Part shown: positions 1 through 7,400 of the stretch, one piece after another
Layout of the letters: every line of letters begins with the position of its first letter
Numbering within the stretch: the first letter of the stretch is position 1
Assembly (NCBI GenBank): GCA_050942875.1
Contig: JBMNOD010000093.1
Location: 1-13,239 of the forward strand
Length of the DNA: 13,239 bases
From: JAAZAI01 sp050942875
GTDB taxonomy: Bacteria; Verrucomicrobiota; Kiritimatiellia; RFP12; UBA3636
Direction of reading: 5' to 3'
Notes under the pieces: generated by a model
Databases searched by the model: none
The model's input: the letters and a program-made list of their open reading frames with translations, nothing else
What the model was told of the DNA's origin: nothing
Made by a program: the position numbers and the translations under genes

Positions 1-34
1 ATCTGTTGTTTACCCGAATTATAGAACACTTCTT

Positions 35-77
35 TCCGTCATGGAAGGACAAACGCCTTCCATGACGGATTTTCTTT
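35..77 (+). terminator. Rho-independent terminator of an upstream gene
   Basis: A perfect 14-bp inverted repeat (35-48 with 56-69) encloses a 7-nt loop (ACAAACG) and is followed at once by ATTTTCTTT. The U-rich tract lies only on the right-hand side, so the terminator works for rightward transcription. The gene it ends must lie left of the window. Its position also shows that the ATG at 41, which falls inside the left stem, is not the start of the omptin gene downstream. Confidence 0.9.
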
Positions 78-160
78 CGTTTCAACTCCTTGCCGCGCAA
101 CAATGTGCGGAATTGGGACAGGCTCTAATTTTCTTCAATCCATTCGGGAATGACATCAGG

Positions 161-1153
161 ATGAAATTCGACAACCTCATCACGCTTTGTCCCAACCTCA
201 GCATGCTCGTTCCAGGGCTTCTGCTGCTGGCAGCCACCTTGTGCACTGCCACGGGACGACAGGTTCCCGGAAAGTGGCAACAACCAAACGACCGGGACAT
301 CGCATGGTCGTTGCAGGTTTCGTCGCGGATCATGGAAGGGGAGGCGGTCGAGTCGGTTTTCTGGTACGACGACGCTGGCGCGCGAGCCCTGCTCAGCCGT
401 TTGGACTGGGAGATGCCGCGCGTCGTCATGTTGGGAGGCAGCGCCTCCGCCACCATCGGACAACTGACGCTCCATGCCGGCTTCTGGACGGCGGTCACAG
501 AAGGCGAGGGTGGGCGCATGCTCGACTACGACTGGACTGATTTCGGCAGTACGAAATGGACGGCCTTTTCAGATTCCAACACCGATGTCGTTTCTGCAAG
601 AACGTTCGATCTCAGCGCGGAATGGACTTTGATCGAAGATTTTCACGGACTGGCCTTCAAAGGGCTTTTGGGCTTGCGCGTTGACGACTGGTCCTGGGAG
701 GACTCCGGTGGTTATGGTCTTTATCCGCAATATGGCTATGTGCCTTATTGGTTCGACCCCAGCGTGATCGAGATCATGTATGAGCAGCAATTCAGCATCC
801 CCTACGTCGGATTTGCAGCGGACTGGCAGGTCGGCAGATGGGGCGTCTCGGCCAACCTGCGCTACAGTCCGCTGGTCTCCGCGGAATCCGAGGACTTTCA
901 CACCTATCGCAACATCCGTTTTAGTGGAACCTTCGACCGCGGCGAGATGTTCGGCATCGGCGTCTCGGTCGCCTACACGTTTGACACGGGCTTTTTCATC
1001 GCTTTTTCCACCGCTTATCAGCTTCTCGATGAAATCATAGGGGATTTGAAGATCTGCGAATGCAAAAACGACACAGCCACGCAGTTTTCTGATTCCGCCG
1101 GCATTGAAAATGAAACGATCGCCTTGTCTTTGGGCTTGGGAATGCACTTTTAG
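161..1153 (+). CDS. Omptin-family outer-membrane protease
   Basis: Predicted 330-residue precursor, close to the roughly 310-320 residues usual for omptins (OmpT, Pla, PgtE). These are ten-stranded beta-barrel proteases of the outer membrane that cut surface peptides, typically at basic residues. From the ATG at 161 there is a signal peptide: a short polar start, then a hydrophobic stretch around residues 13-28 (LSMLVPGLLLLAATL), with likely cleavage near the Ala-Thr-Gly at 30-32. Both halves of the omptin active site are visible: LDYDW at 121-125 supplies D122 and D124 (OmpT D83/D85), and EDFH at 244-247 supplies D245 and H247 (OmpT D210/H212). Also omptin-like are the LDW at 81-83, QQFSIPYVG at 209-217 and the C-terminal phenylalanine. 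An upstream in-frame ATG at 41 lies within the terminator stem and is rejected. No strong Shine-Dalgarno is seen. GC content looks lower than in the genes to its right, which would fit transfer. Confidence 0.87.
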   Translation: MKFDNLITLCPNLSMLVPGLLLLAATLCTATGRQVPGKWQQPNDRDIAWSLQVSSRIMEGEAVESVFWYDDAGARALLSRLDWEMPRVVMLGGSASATIGQLTLHAGFWTAVTEGEGGRMLDYDWTDFGSTKWTAFSDSNTDVVSARTFDLSAEWTLIEDFHGLAFKGLLGLRVDDWSWEDSGGYGLYPQYGYVPYWFDPSVIEIMYEQQFSIPYVGFAADWQVGRWGVSANLRYSPLVSAESEDFHTYRNIRFSGTFDRGEMFGIGVSVAYTFDTGFFIAFSTAYQLLDEIIGDLKICECKNDTATQFSDSAGIENETIALSLGLGMHF

Positions 1154-1157
1154 TAGG

Positions 1158-1186
1158 TTGACATCAAGCCGGGGAGGCAATAGAAT
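1158..1186 (+). promoter_or_regulatory. Sigma-70-type promoter for the LipM-LipA gene
   Basis: A perfect -35 box TTGACA (1158-1163) is separated by 17 nt from a -10 box TAGAAT (1181-1186), one mismatch from TATAAT. It begins 4 nt after the omptin stop codon. Transcription would start near 1192-1194, giving a leader of about 35 nt that contains the AGGAG ribosome binding site at 1215-1219. The lipoate gene therefore has its own housekeeping promoter and need not depend on read-through from the omptin gene. Confidence 0.8.
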
Positions 1187-1226
1187 GCGAACGTTGACTT
1201 GAGTTTACTGGATCAGGAGCGACTGA

Positions 1227-2816
1227 ATGACTTGGCTGCTTTGGCTCGATGGCGCGCATGGCCCGTCGTTCAACATGGCTTTCGACCATGTGTTGCTGGA
1301 TCGCATCGGCGTGATCGGGCGACCGCTGTTGCGGATTTACACGTGGGATCGTCCGTCGATCTCGTTTGGGCGGTCCCAGTTGCATCCCGAGGCGTTTGCG
1401 TCTTCGCATGCGCTGGTGCGGCGTCCGACAGGCGGCGGCATCGTCTGGCATGATGGCGATTTGACGTACACCGTCGTCCTGCCGGCCGATCACGCGCTGG
1501 CGCAGATGGAGGTGCATGAGAGCTATCGGCTCATGCACGAGGCGATTGGCGGGCAGCTCGGCCCTGCCGCCCATCTTCAGGAGGAGCGGCGCGCTGGCGT
1601 GGACGTGCGCCGGATGCGGTGTTTCGAGTCGCCGGTGCGGCACGACATCCTCGGCGCCGGCGGCGCGAAGCTCGCCGGCGCCGCGCAGCTCCGAACGAAA
1701 GCCGGCGTCCTCGTGCAAGGCAGCGTCCGCCTCGAGGCGACGGAAGGCGACTGGACGGCGTTGCGCGATGCGATCATCCGCGCCTTCGGGACGTTTGCCC
1801 CCGATGGTTTTTCGGAATGGACGCCCGACGCTGATTTTCTCCGTGCCGTGGAGGAGAAAGCAGCAAACCAGTACGCCACGGACGCTTGGAACCTCCGTGG
1901 CGAATTGCCTGCTCCCGCACCTGCTCCTGCCGTCGCGTCTCGCGTCGGCGAGGAGCGTGGCGAGCGGCTCCCGGGCTGGATCCGCATCCAGTCGAGTGCG
2001 GAGGGGCGTCGGCACGTTTCGGAGGTGTTGGCCGACTTGCGGCTGAACACGGTTTGCGCCAGTGCTCATTGCCCGAACTTGGGCGCGTGCTTTTCCGGCG
2101 GTGTCGCGACGTTTTTGATCCTCGGCCGCGCTTGCACCCGTGATTGCCGTTTTTGCGCCATTGAACACAGCCCATGCCCCGCGCCCCCGGAGCCGGATGA
2201 AGCGGTTCGTTTGGCCGAAGGCGTCCATCGCCTTGGGCTTAAGTACGTCGTCGTGACGAGCGTCACGCGCGACGACCTGCCGGATGGCGGGGCGGGTGCG
2301 TTTCGCGAGGCGATCCTTGCGATTCGACGTCGTTGCCCCGGCACGGGCGTGGAGGTGCTGACCCCCGATTTTGCCGGACGCGAGGAGCCGCTGATGAAGG
2401 TGCTTGAGGTGCGTCCCGAGGTCTTCAACCACAACGTCGAGACCGTCCGACGGCTGTCGACGGTGATCCGCAGCGCCGCCACCTACGAACGGTCGATGTC
2501 CGTGTTGCGGGCGGCGGTGCGGCTGGGCGGGGGGATTCCGGTGAAGTCGGGGATCATGCTCGGGCTCGGGGAGCGCGAGGCGGAGGTGCGCGAGACGCTG
2601 GCCGAGCTGCGCGACGCCGGGGTCTCTTTGCTGACGCTCGGCCAGTATTTGCCGCCGACGAAGACGCATCACCCGCTGGATCGGCATCTTTCGCCGGAGG
2701 AGTTCGACGCTTGGAAAGACTACGCCCTGGGGCTGGGCTTCCGCGGCGTCATGAGCGGTCCGCTCGTGCGCAGCAGCTACCAGGCGTTTGAGCTTTACAA
2801 GGCGGCGAAAGCGTAG
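1227..2816 (+). CDS. Fused octanoyltransferase (LipM-type) and lipoyl synthase (LipA)
   Basis: 529 residues, two enzymes in one chain. Residues 1-222 are a BPL/LplA/LipB-fold acyltransferase. RRPTGGG at 65-71 and GAKLAGAAQ at 146-154 (with the conserved Lys148) mark the fold, and CFESPVRHDIL at 132-142 places Cys132 where LipM-type octanoyltransferases have their catalytic cysteine. A Pro/Ala-rich linker (about 226-250) leads to a radical-SAM lipoyl synthase. Cys277, 282 and 288 (CX4CX5C) bind the auxiliary 4Fe-4S cluster that is consumed as sulfur donor; Cys303, 307 and 310 (CX3CX2C) bind the SAM cluster; RSSY at 516-519 supplies the serine ligand of the auxiliary cluster. The first half would transfer octanoate from ACP to a lipoyl domain and the second would insert two sulfurs, giving lipoylated dehydrogenase or glycine-cleavage proteins in the cytoplasm. 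The start is set by AGGAG at 1215-1219, 7 nt upstream. Cognate lipoyl-domain genes are not in the window. Confidence 0.92.
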   Translation: MTWLLWLDGAHGPSFNMAFDHVLLDRIGVIGRPLLRIYTWDRPSISFGRSQLHPEAFASSHALVRRPTGGGIVWHDGDLTYTVVLPADHALAQMEVHESYRLMHEAIGGQLGPAAHLQEERRAGVDVRRMRCFESPVRHDILGAGGAKLAGAAQLRTKAGVLVQGSVRLEATEGDWTALRDAIIRAFGTFAPDGFSEWTPDADFLRAVEEKAANQYATDAWNLRGELPAPAPAPAVASRVGEERGERLPGWIRIQSSAEGRRHVSEVLADLRLNTVCASAHCPNLGACFSGGVATFLILGRACTRDCRFCAIEHSPCPAPPEPDEAVRLAEGVHRLGLKYVVVTSVTRDDLPDGGAGAFREAILAIRRRCPGTGVEVLTPDFAGREEPLMKVLEVRPEVFNHNVETVRRLSTVIRSAATYERSMSVLRAAVRLGGGIPVKSGIMLGLGEREAEVRETLAELRDAGVSLLTLGQYLPPTKTHHPLDRHLSPEEFDAWKDYALGLGFRGVMSGPLVRSSYQAFELYKAAKA

Positions 2817-2835
2817 TCAAGGTTTTTTTTAACCA

Positions 2836-2849
2836 GGGGCCTGTCCCTT
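2836..2849 (-). repeat. Degenerate REP hairpin copy
   Basis: GGGGCCTGTCCCTT resembles the reverse orientation of the AGGGG-ACAGA-CCCCT hairpin found near the RAYT gene, with two mismatches. It lies 20 bp after the stop of the lipoate fusion gene and may mark the left limit of the RAYT/REP island. Confidence 0.45.
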
Positions 2850-2860
2850 GTTGCCCTCTC

Positions 2861-2880
2861 GAGCCAGGCACCGCTGGCTC
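2861..2880. repeat. Small inverted repeat
   Basis: GAGCCAG (2861-2867) and CTGGCTC (2874-2880) form a 7-bp stem with a 6-nt loop. No T-run follows, so it is not a convincing intrinsic terminator for the lipoate gene, although it could protect the 3' end of that transcript. Confidence 0.4.
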
Positions 2881-2890
2881 TCAAGCCCGG

Positions 2891-2949
2891 CATGATTCGC
2901 GAGGAGAACATCGCCCGCATCGAGTCGCTGTGCGAGACGAACGGAGGCC
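2891..2949 (+). other. Short coding-like fragment before the RAYT gene
   Basis: An ATG at 2891 opens a frame reading MIREENIARIESLCETNGG, which has protein-like composition and GC-rich third positions like the neighbouring genes, then runs into a REP hairpin at 2955 and loses that character. It looks like the remnant of a gene broken by the repeat, but it is too short to identify, and no continuation is seen on the far side of the RAYT island. It could also be chance. Confidence 0.25.
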
Positions 2950-2954
2950 GCATT

Positions 2955-2967
2955 GGGGTCTGTCCCC
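2955..2967 (-). repeat. REP hairpin, left flank of the RAYT gene
   Basis: GGGGTCTGTCCCC is the reverse complement of the core of the hairpin clustered downstream of the RAYT gene (stem of G and C runs, loop TCTGT). It lies about 90 bp before the transposase start and is inverted relative to most of the downstream copies. Confidence 0.75.
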
Positions 2968-3055
2968 TATTTTGTGCTTGTGCTCGGTCTCCGTATTTGT
3001 TACTCTGCCGCCAAACGCCTGAAAAAGCGTCCAATTCGAACGAAAGAGGTACTTC

Positions 3056-4099
3056 ATGAGATTGCCAAGAGTTCTTGCGAAAGGGGAGGGGATATACCAC
3101 GTCATCAGCCGGATCTCCGGCCAGCGGTTCCTGCTCGATGAAAACGAGAAGAAGCGTTTGGAGTGGCTGATGAACGCCGCTGCCGGTTTCTCCGGCGTCG
3201 ACATCCTTGCTTACGTCTTCATGGACAACCACTTCCACATCCTCGTGAAGGTGCCGGTGCCGCAGCCTGTCGACGACCAGGAGCTCGTCCGGCGCATGCG
3301 TCTTCTCTATGGCAAGAAGAAGACGGACCGCATCCTGGCCGAATGGGATCTGTGGGAGAAGAAAGGCATGGCAGGCAGGGTCGTCGACGCCAAGTTTGCA
3401 CTCCGGCGGCGCATGTACGACCTTTCGCAGTTCTGCAAGACGTTCAAGGAGACGTTCTCGATGATGTACAACGACCGCCACGACCATAGCGGCACGATCT
3501 GGGGTTCGCGCTTCAAGAGCATCCTCCTGTCGCCTGACTACAGCACTATCATGACTGTCGCCGCCTATATCAACCTCAACCCCGTCCGCGCCGACATTGT
3601 GGGGGAGCCCGGCGCATACCCTTGGTCTGGCTACGGCGCCGCTAAGCAAGGCAAAGGTCTTGCCCGCAAGGCGATGTGCAATCTTGTCGGCACGGCGCTC
3701 GGACGAAAGGAGGCCGTGTCGTTCGAGGTTGCGCTTGCCGCCTGCGACGCGGCGATGGAGGGGTATGTCGATGCGCCTGCATCTGGTGAAGCCATCGTCG
3801 CGCCCGTTGCCAAATACGACCCCGACAGCGAGTCGGATTTCGATGCCGCCAAGGTCGATGCGGCAATTAAGGAAGGCAAGCCGCTGACGCTTTTCGAGGC
3901 GATACGCTGCAAGGTGCGCTATTTTAGCTATGGCGTTGCTGTTGGTCCAGCTACATTTGTGATTGAAATTGTCAAGCGCCTGACGCGGAGCAAGGATACG
4001 AAGCGCAAGTGCGCCGGTTGCGACGATTTGGAACTCTACACGGCACGTCCATTGCGCGGCGGCGGCGAGCTGAGCGTACCAAAATCGCACATTGCTTAG
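3056..4099 (+). CDS. REP-associated tyrosine transposase (RAYT, Y1 HUH family)
   Basis: 347 residues. The family consists of IS200/IS605-like single-strand transposases thought to mobilise or maintain REP hairpins in bacterial chromosomes. The HUH metal-binding motif is NHFHILV at 58-64 (His59, His61). The conserved block around residues 125-158, ending in GTIWGSRFKSILL, is followed by YINLNPVRADIV at 171-182, whose Tyr171 aligns with the nucleophile Tyr115 of E. coli TnpA-REP. After about residue 200 comes a C-terminal extension containing VRYFSYGVAVGPATFVIEI, of a kind common in longer RAYTs and of unknown role; a CAGC pair of cysteines lies near residue 322. The ATG at 3056 is chosen because AGAGG at 3045-3049 precedes it by 6 nt. 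The gene is complete with catalytic residues intact, so it could be active. Its presumed substrates, AGGGG-ACAGA-CCCCT hairpins, flank it on both sides. Confidence 0.93.
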   Translation: MRLPRVLAKGEGIYHVISRISGQRFLLDENEKKRLEWLMNAAAGFSGVDILAYVFMDNHFHILVKVPVPQPVDDQELVRRMRLLYGKKKTDRILAEWDLWEKKGMAGRVVDAKFALRRRMYDLSQFCKTFKETFSMMYNDRHDHSGTIWGSRFKSILLSPDYSTIMTVAAYINLNPVRADIVGEPGAYPWSGYGAAKQGKGLARKAMCNLVGTALGRKEAVSFEVALAACDAAMEGYVDAPASGEAIVAPVAKYDPDSESDFDAAKVDAAIKEGKPLTLFEAIRCKVRYFSYGVAVGPATFVIEIVKRLTRSKDTKRKCAGCDDLELYTARPLRGGGELSVPKSHIA

Positions 4100-4165
4100 C
4101 TCAAAAACCGCAAAACCCAGAGATTAACATCGAAAACCAGAGACCACAGGTGTGGACTCCATTAT

Positions 4166-4300
4166 TTTAGGGGACATTTTAGGGGACAGACCCCTGAAGC
4201 ATTTTAGAGTAGAGTAGAGGGGACAGACCCCTGAAGGAAGTAGGGGACATTTTTTAGGGGACAGACCCCTAAATGACAGACCCCTGAAGGACAGACCCCT
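4166..4300 (+). repeat. Cluster of REP hairpins downstream of the RAYT gene
   Basis: Three full copies of AGGGGACAGACCCCT (stem AGGGG/CCCCT, loop ACAGA) lie at 4181-4195, 4218-4232 and 4256-4270. Partial copies are AGGGGACA at 4169-4176 and 4242-4249, GACAGACCCCT at 4275-4285 and GGACAGACCCCT at 4289-4300. Most right-hand ends continue with GAAG or AAA, and left halves are joined to ATTTT, so the copies share short flanks as well. Broken copies next to intact ones suggest repeated insertion or slippage at one place. Their position next to a RAYT gene makes them its likely substrate. Confidence 0.88.
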
Positions 4301-4303
4301 AAA

Positions 4304-4340
4304 GTACTGTAAATCCTGTACTGTAAATCCTGTAATCCTG
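4304..4340 (+). repeat. 14-bp tandem repeat
   Basis: GTACTGTAAATCCT occurs twice head to tail (4304-4317, 4318-4331), followed by a shortened third unit GTAATCCTG (4332-4340). The unit is related in composition to the AATCCTGT strings (reverse of ACAGGATT) that recur near the right end of the window. Confidence 0.8.
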
Positions 4341-4344
4341 TCTA

Positions 4345-4372
4345 AAACGGGGTCTGGGGCGGAGCCCCAGCG
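4345..4372 (+). repeat. GC-rich hairpin repeat, copy 1
   Basis: AAACGGGGTCTGGGGC is followed by GGA and GCCCCAG, making a 7-bp stem (4354-4360 with 4364-4370) and a 3-nt loop. The same core AACGGGG(T/C)CTGGGG and its hairpin recur four more times between 11794 and 12967, in both orientations. This is a repeat family distinct from the AGGGG-ACAGA-CCCCT hairpin. Confidence 0.75.
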
Positions 4373-4395
4373 GAAACTCCTCTCTTCTCTTTTTC

Positions 4396-4406
4396 GGGTC
4401 TGTCCC
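4396..4406 (-). repeat. REP hairpin, inverted right-hand copy
   Basis: GGGTCTGTCCC followed by TTATTTT repeats, in the same orientation, the sequence seen before the RAYT gene at 2955 (GGGGTCTGTCCCC then TATTTT). It is inverted relative to the cluster at 4166-4300 and is the last recognisable copy before the helicase gene. Confidence 0.7.
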
Positions 4407-4414
4407 TTATTTTG

Positions 4415-4443
4415 ATGGGGTGGCTATTTATGGGGTGGCTATT
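4415..4443 (+). repeat. 14-bp direct repeat in front of the helicase gene
   Basis: ATGGGGTGGCTATT occurs at 4415-4428 and again at 4430-4443, one base apart, giving a 15-bp period. It ends 31 bp before the chosen helicase start. It could be a tandem operator or a slippage product. No recognisable -35/-10 or sigma-54 (-24/-12) promoter was seen in 4100-4474, which otherwise holds only repeats. Confidence 0.6.
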
Positions 4444-4474
4444 GAATTGATTTTAGATGGGGGGAAAGGGTAGA

Positions 4475-7400
4475 ATGATGGGCATGACTACTAGCGTCTT
4501 GCTCGAAATCGATTCCGTCTCCAAAGCGGGGCTGGCCGTCCAGCAGAACGGCGTGCCGCTGGTGCGGGGGGTGAGGATCGTCAATGCCGGCGCCGAGCCG
4601 ATCGGCGACGCGAAGCTCGTCCTGTCTTCCGATCCGGAATTCTTCCCGCCTGTCCCGGCGTTCGTCTCCCAGGTGCTTCCGGGCGAGACGGTGGAGATTC
4701 GCTCTTTCACGGTCTGTCCGAGCCATGAAATGCTCTCCACCATGACGGAGCGGACGGCGGGCGCGCTCAAGGCGTCGCTTTTCCTGGCGGATGCCGAGGC
4801 GCCGTTGGTCGAGACGGCCAAGCCGATCGACCTTTGCGCGCACGACGAGTGGTTCGGCGCGGGCTTCATGCCGGAGCTGCTGGCGGCGTTCGTGACGCCG
4901 AACGCCGACGAGACGGCGCTGCTGCTGAGGCGCGTCGCCGAGCTGCTCCAGGAGCGTTCCGGCAGCGGCGCGCTGGATGGCTACCAGCGCATGGACAAGT
5001 CGCGCGTCTTGCTGGTCGCCAAGTGCGTCTATGACGCCGTGCTGGAACGCGCGATCAACTACGCCGAGCCGCCCGCGAGCTTCGGCGAATCGGGTCAGCG
5101 CATTCGCTTCCCGCGCCAGATTCTGGGGCAGGGGTTCGCGACGTGCCTCGACTTCACGCTTCTCATGGCGGGGATGCTCGAACAGGCCGGCTTGCATCCC
5201 ATCCTCATGCTCCAGAAGCGGCACGCCTTCCTGGCGGTCCATCTTCTCGACTACCGCTTCCCGGATGCCGTCAACGACGATCTCCAGACGATCCGCAAGC
5301 GCGTCGATCTCGACGAGATCGCGGTCTTCGAGCCGACCGCGGCGGCGGGCGGGCAGAGCCGGTTCTCGGTCGCCACGGCGCAGGGGGCGAGGCACTTGCT
5401 GGAAGACGACGACTTCCTCTTCGCGCTCGACATCGCTCAGGCGCGCGCGTTCGGCGTCCGTCCGCTGGCCGATGTGGCCGGCCTTCCGCCGCCGCCCGAA
5501 ACGGCGCCCAAGGCGGCGGTCGATTCGGACGAGCCGCTGCGCACCTTCGACGAAACCACGGACGAGGGCAAGCGCGAGGCGGCGGGCGACGTCCCCGCGC
5601 GGGTGGCGCGCTGGCGCTCGAAGCTCCTCGACCTTTCGCGTCGCAACCGCCTGCTCAACTTCCGCGAGACGAAGCAGTCGGTCCAGATCATCGTCCCGCA
5701 GCCCGACGCGTTGGAGAACGCGCTCAACGACGGCGTCGAGTTTTCGCTGAACCCGCGTCCGGAAATCTTCGACACGGCGTCGCGCGATCCGCGCGACGCC
5801 GCGACGCTGGAGCGCCAGGTCGGCGACGACCCGACGCGAAAGTTCCTCGAGGGCGAATTCGCGAGCCGCCGCCTCCGCACGACGGTTGACGAAAAGGAGC
5901 TCGTCAAGCGCCTCACCTTCCTCTACCGCCAGGCCCGCTCGGACATCGAGGACGGCGGCGTCAACCTGCTTTTCCTCGGCGTCGGGTTTTTGCACTGGCT
6001 TGACGGCACCGGCGCCAACGCCGCCGCCTACCGGGCGCCGCTGGTCCTCGTGCCCGTCCGCCTCGACCGCCAGTCGGCCCGGTCGGGCTACACGCTGGCG
6101 CGCACGGACGAGGACGCCGTCGTCAACGAGACGCTGCTGGAGATGCTGCGCCGCGAATTCGGGTGCGCCATCCCCCAGCTTGATCCGCCGCCCGAGGACG
6201 ACGCCGGTCTCGACGTCGCCGCCGTGATCCGCATTTTCCGCGAGGCGATTCGCGACATGAAGGGCTGGGAGATCGTGGACGGGATCTGGCTTGCGCGGTT
6301 CCACTTCAGCAAGTTCATCATGTGGAACGATCTCGGCAAGCGCCTCGACGACCTTTGCAAGAGTCCGATCGTCAACCACCTCATCCACGGCAGCGGCGCG
6401 TTTTCCGACGGCGTCGAGGCGGTGCGCCCCGACGAGGTCGATACGTGCATCGCCCCCGAGGAGCTGTTCTGCCCGGCGAGCGCCGACTCGTCGCAGCTCG
6501 CCGCGGTGATTGCCGCGACGCGCGGCAAGAACTTCGTGCTGCACGGGCCTCCGGGCACGGGCAAGTCGCAGACGATCATGAACCTCATCGCGTTTGCGAT
6601 GGCGCAGGGCAAGACGGTGCTGTTCGTCGCCGAGAAGCGCGCCGCGCTCGAGGTCGTGCAGCGCCGCCTCGCCCGGCTCGGCCTCGGGCCGTTCTGCCTG
6701 GAATTGCATTCCAACAAGTCCGGAAAGGCCGACGTGCTCGCGCAGTTTGCCGAGGCCGTCAATTTCGCCGGCCGGCGCGAACCCCGCGAATGGAGCGCCG
6801 TCGCGGCCGAGCTGGGCAAGACGCGCGCCGCGCTCACGGGCTACGTGCGGGCGCTTCACAAGACGTATCCCTGCGGGCTGACGCCGTACCGGGCGTTTTC
6901 GTACCTCTTCTCGCACGAGCAGGACGAGGAGCTGATGCGCGAGGTGGGGAGTCTGGACGCCGCCACATTCGAGGAAGGCGAATTCGACGCGATGCTCGAA
7001 GCCGGGCGCGAACTGGCGGGGCAGGCGCAGGAGATCCCGCCCCGGCTCTTCGATGCGCTGCTTTTCGCGCGCCCCGTCGAGTGGTCGCCGTCGTGGGAAG
7101 GCGAGGTCGTCGAGGCCGCCCGCCGCCTGCGCGAGGCGTGCGACGTCCTGGCGGAAACCCGCCCCGCCTTCAACCTGGTCGTGGGGCTGGATGTCGAGAC
7201 GCCGCTGTCGATGGGCCAACTGGCCGCCGGCGGCCAGTTTGGCGAAGCGTTGCAGACCCTGCCACATTTGCCGGAGGGCTTTTGCGACCACGACTGGGAC
7301 GCATTTTCGAAGGACGTCCTTGCGCTGGCGGATGCCGGCGACCAGGCGAACGAGACGGCCGCGCGGCTGGAGGGCTTCGACCTCGACGCCGTGGCGGCGT

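Noticed and set aside
1164..2687. A 507-codon minus-strand frame opposite the lipoate fusion gene
   Set aside because: Arg/His-rich shadow frame. The plus strand has two complete sets of catalytic motifs, a ribosome binding site and a promoter.
2821..2834. GGTT-T6-AACC after the lipoate gene as a terminator
   Set aside because: Only a 4-bp stem with the T-run in the loop instead of after the stem.
4439..7291. A 950-codon open frame on the minus strand opposite the helicase
   Set aside because: Arg-, Ala- and Gly-rich with no recognisable motif. It is the antisense shadow of a GC-rich gene whose own frame carries clear helicase motifs.
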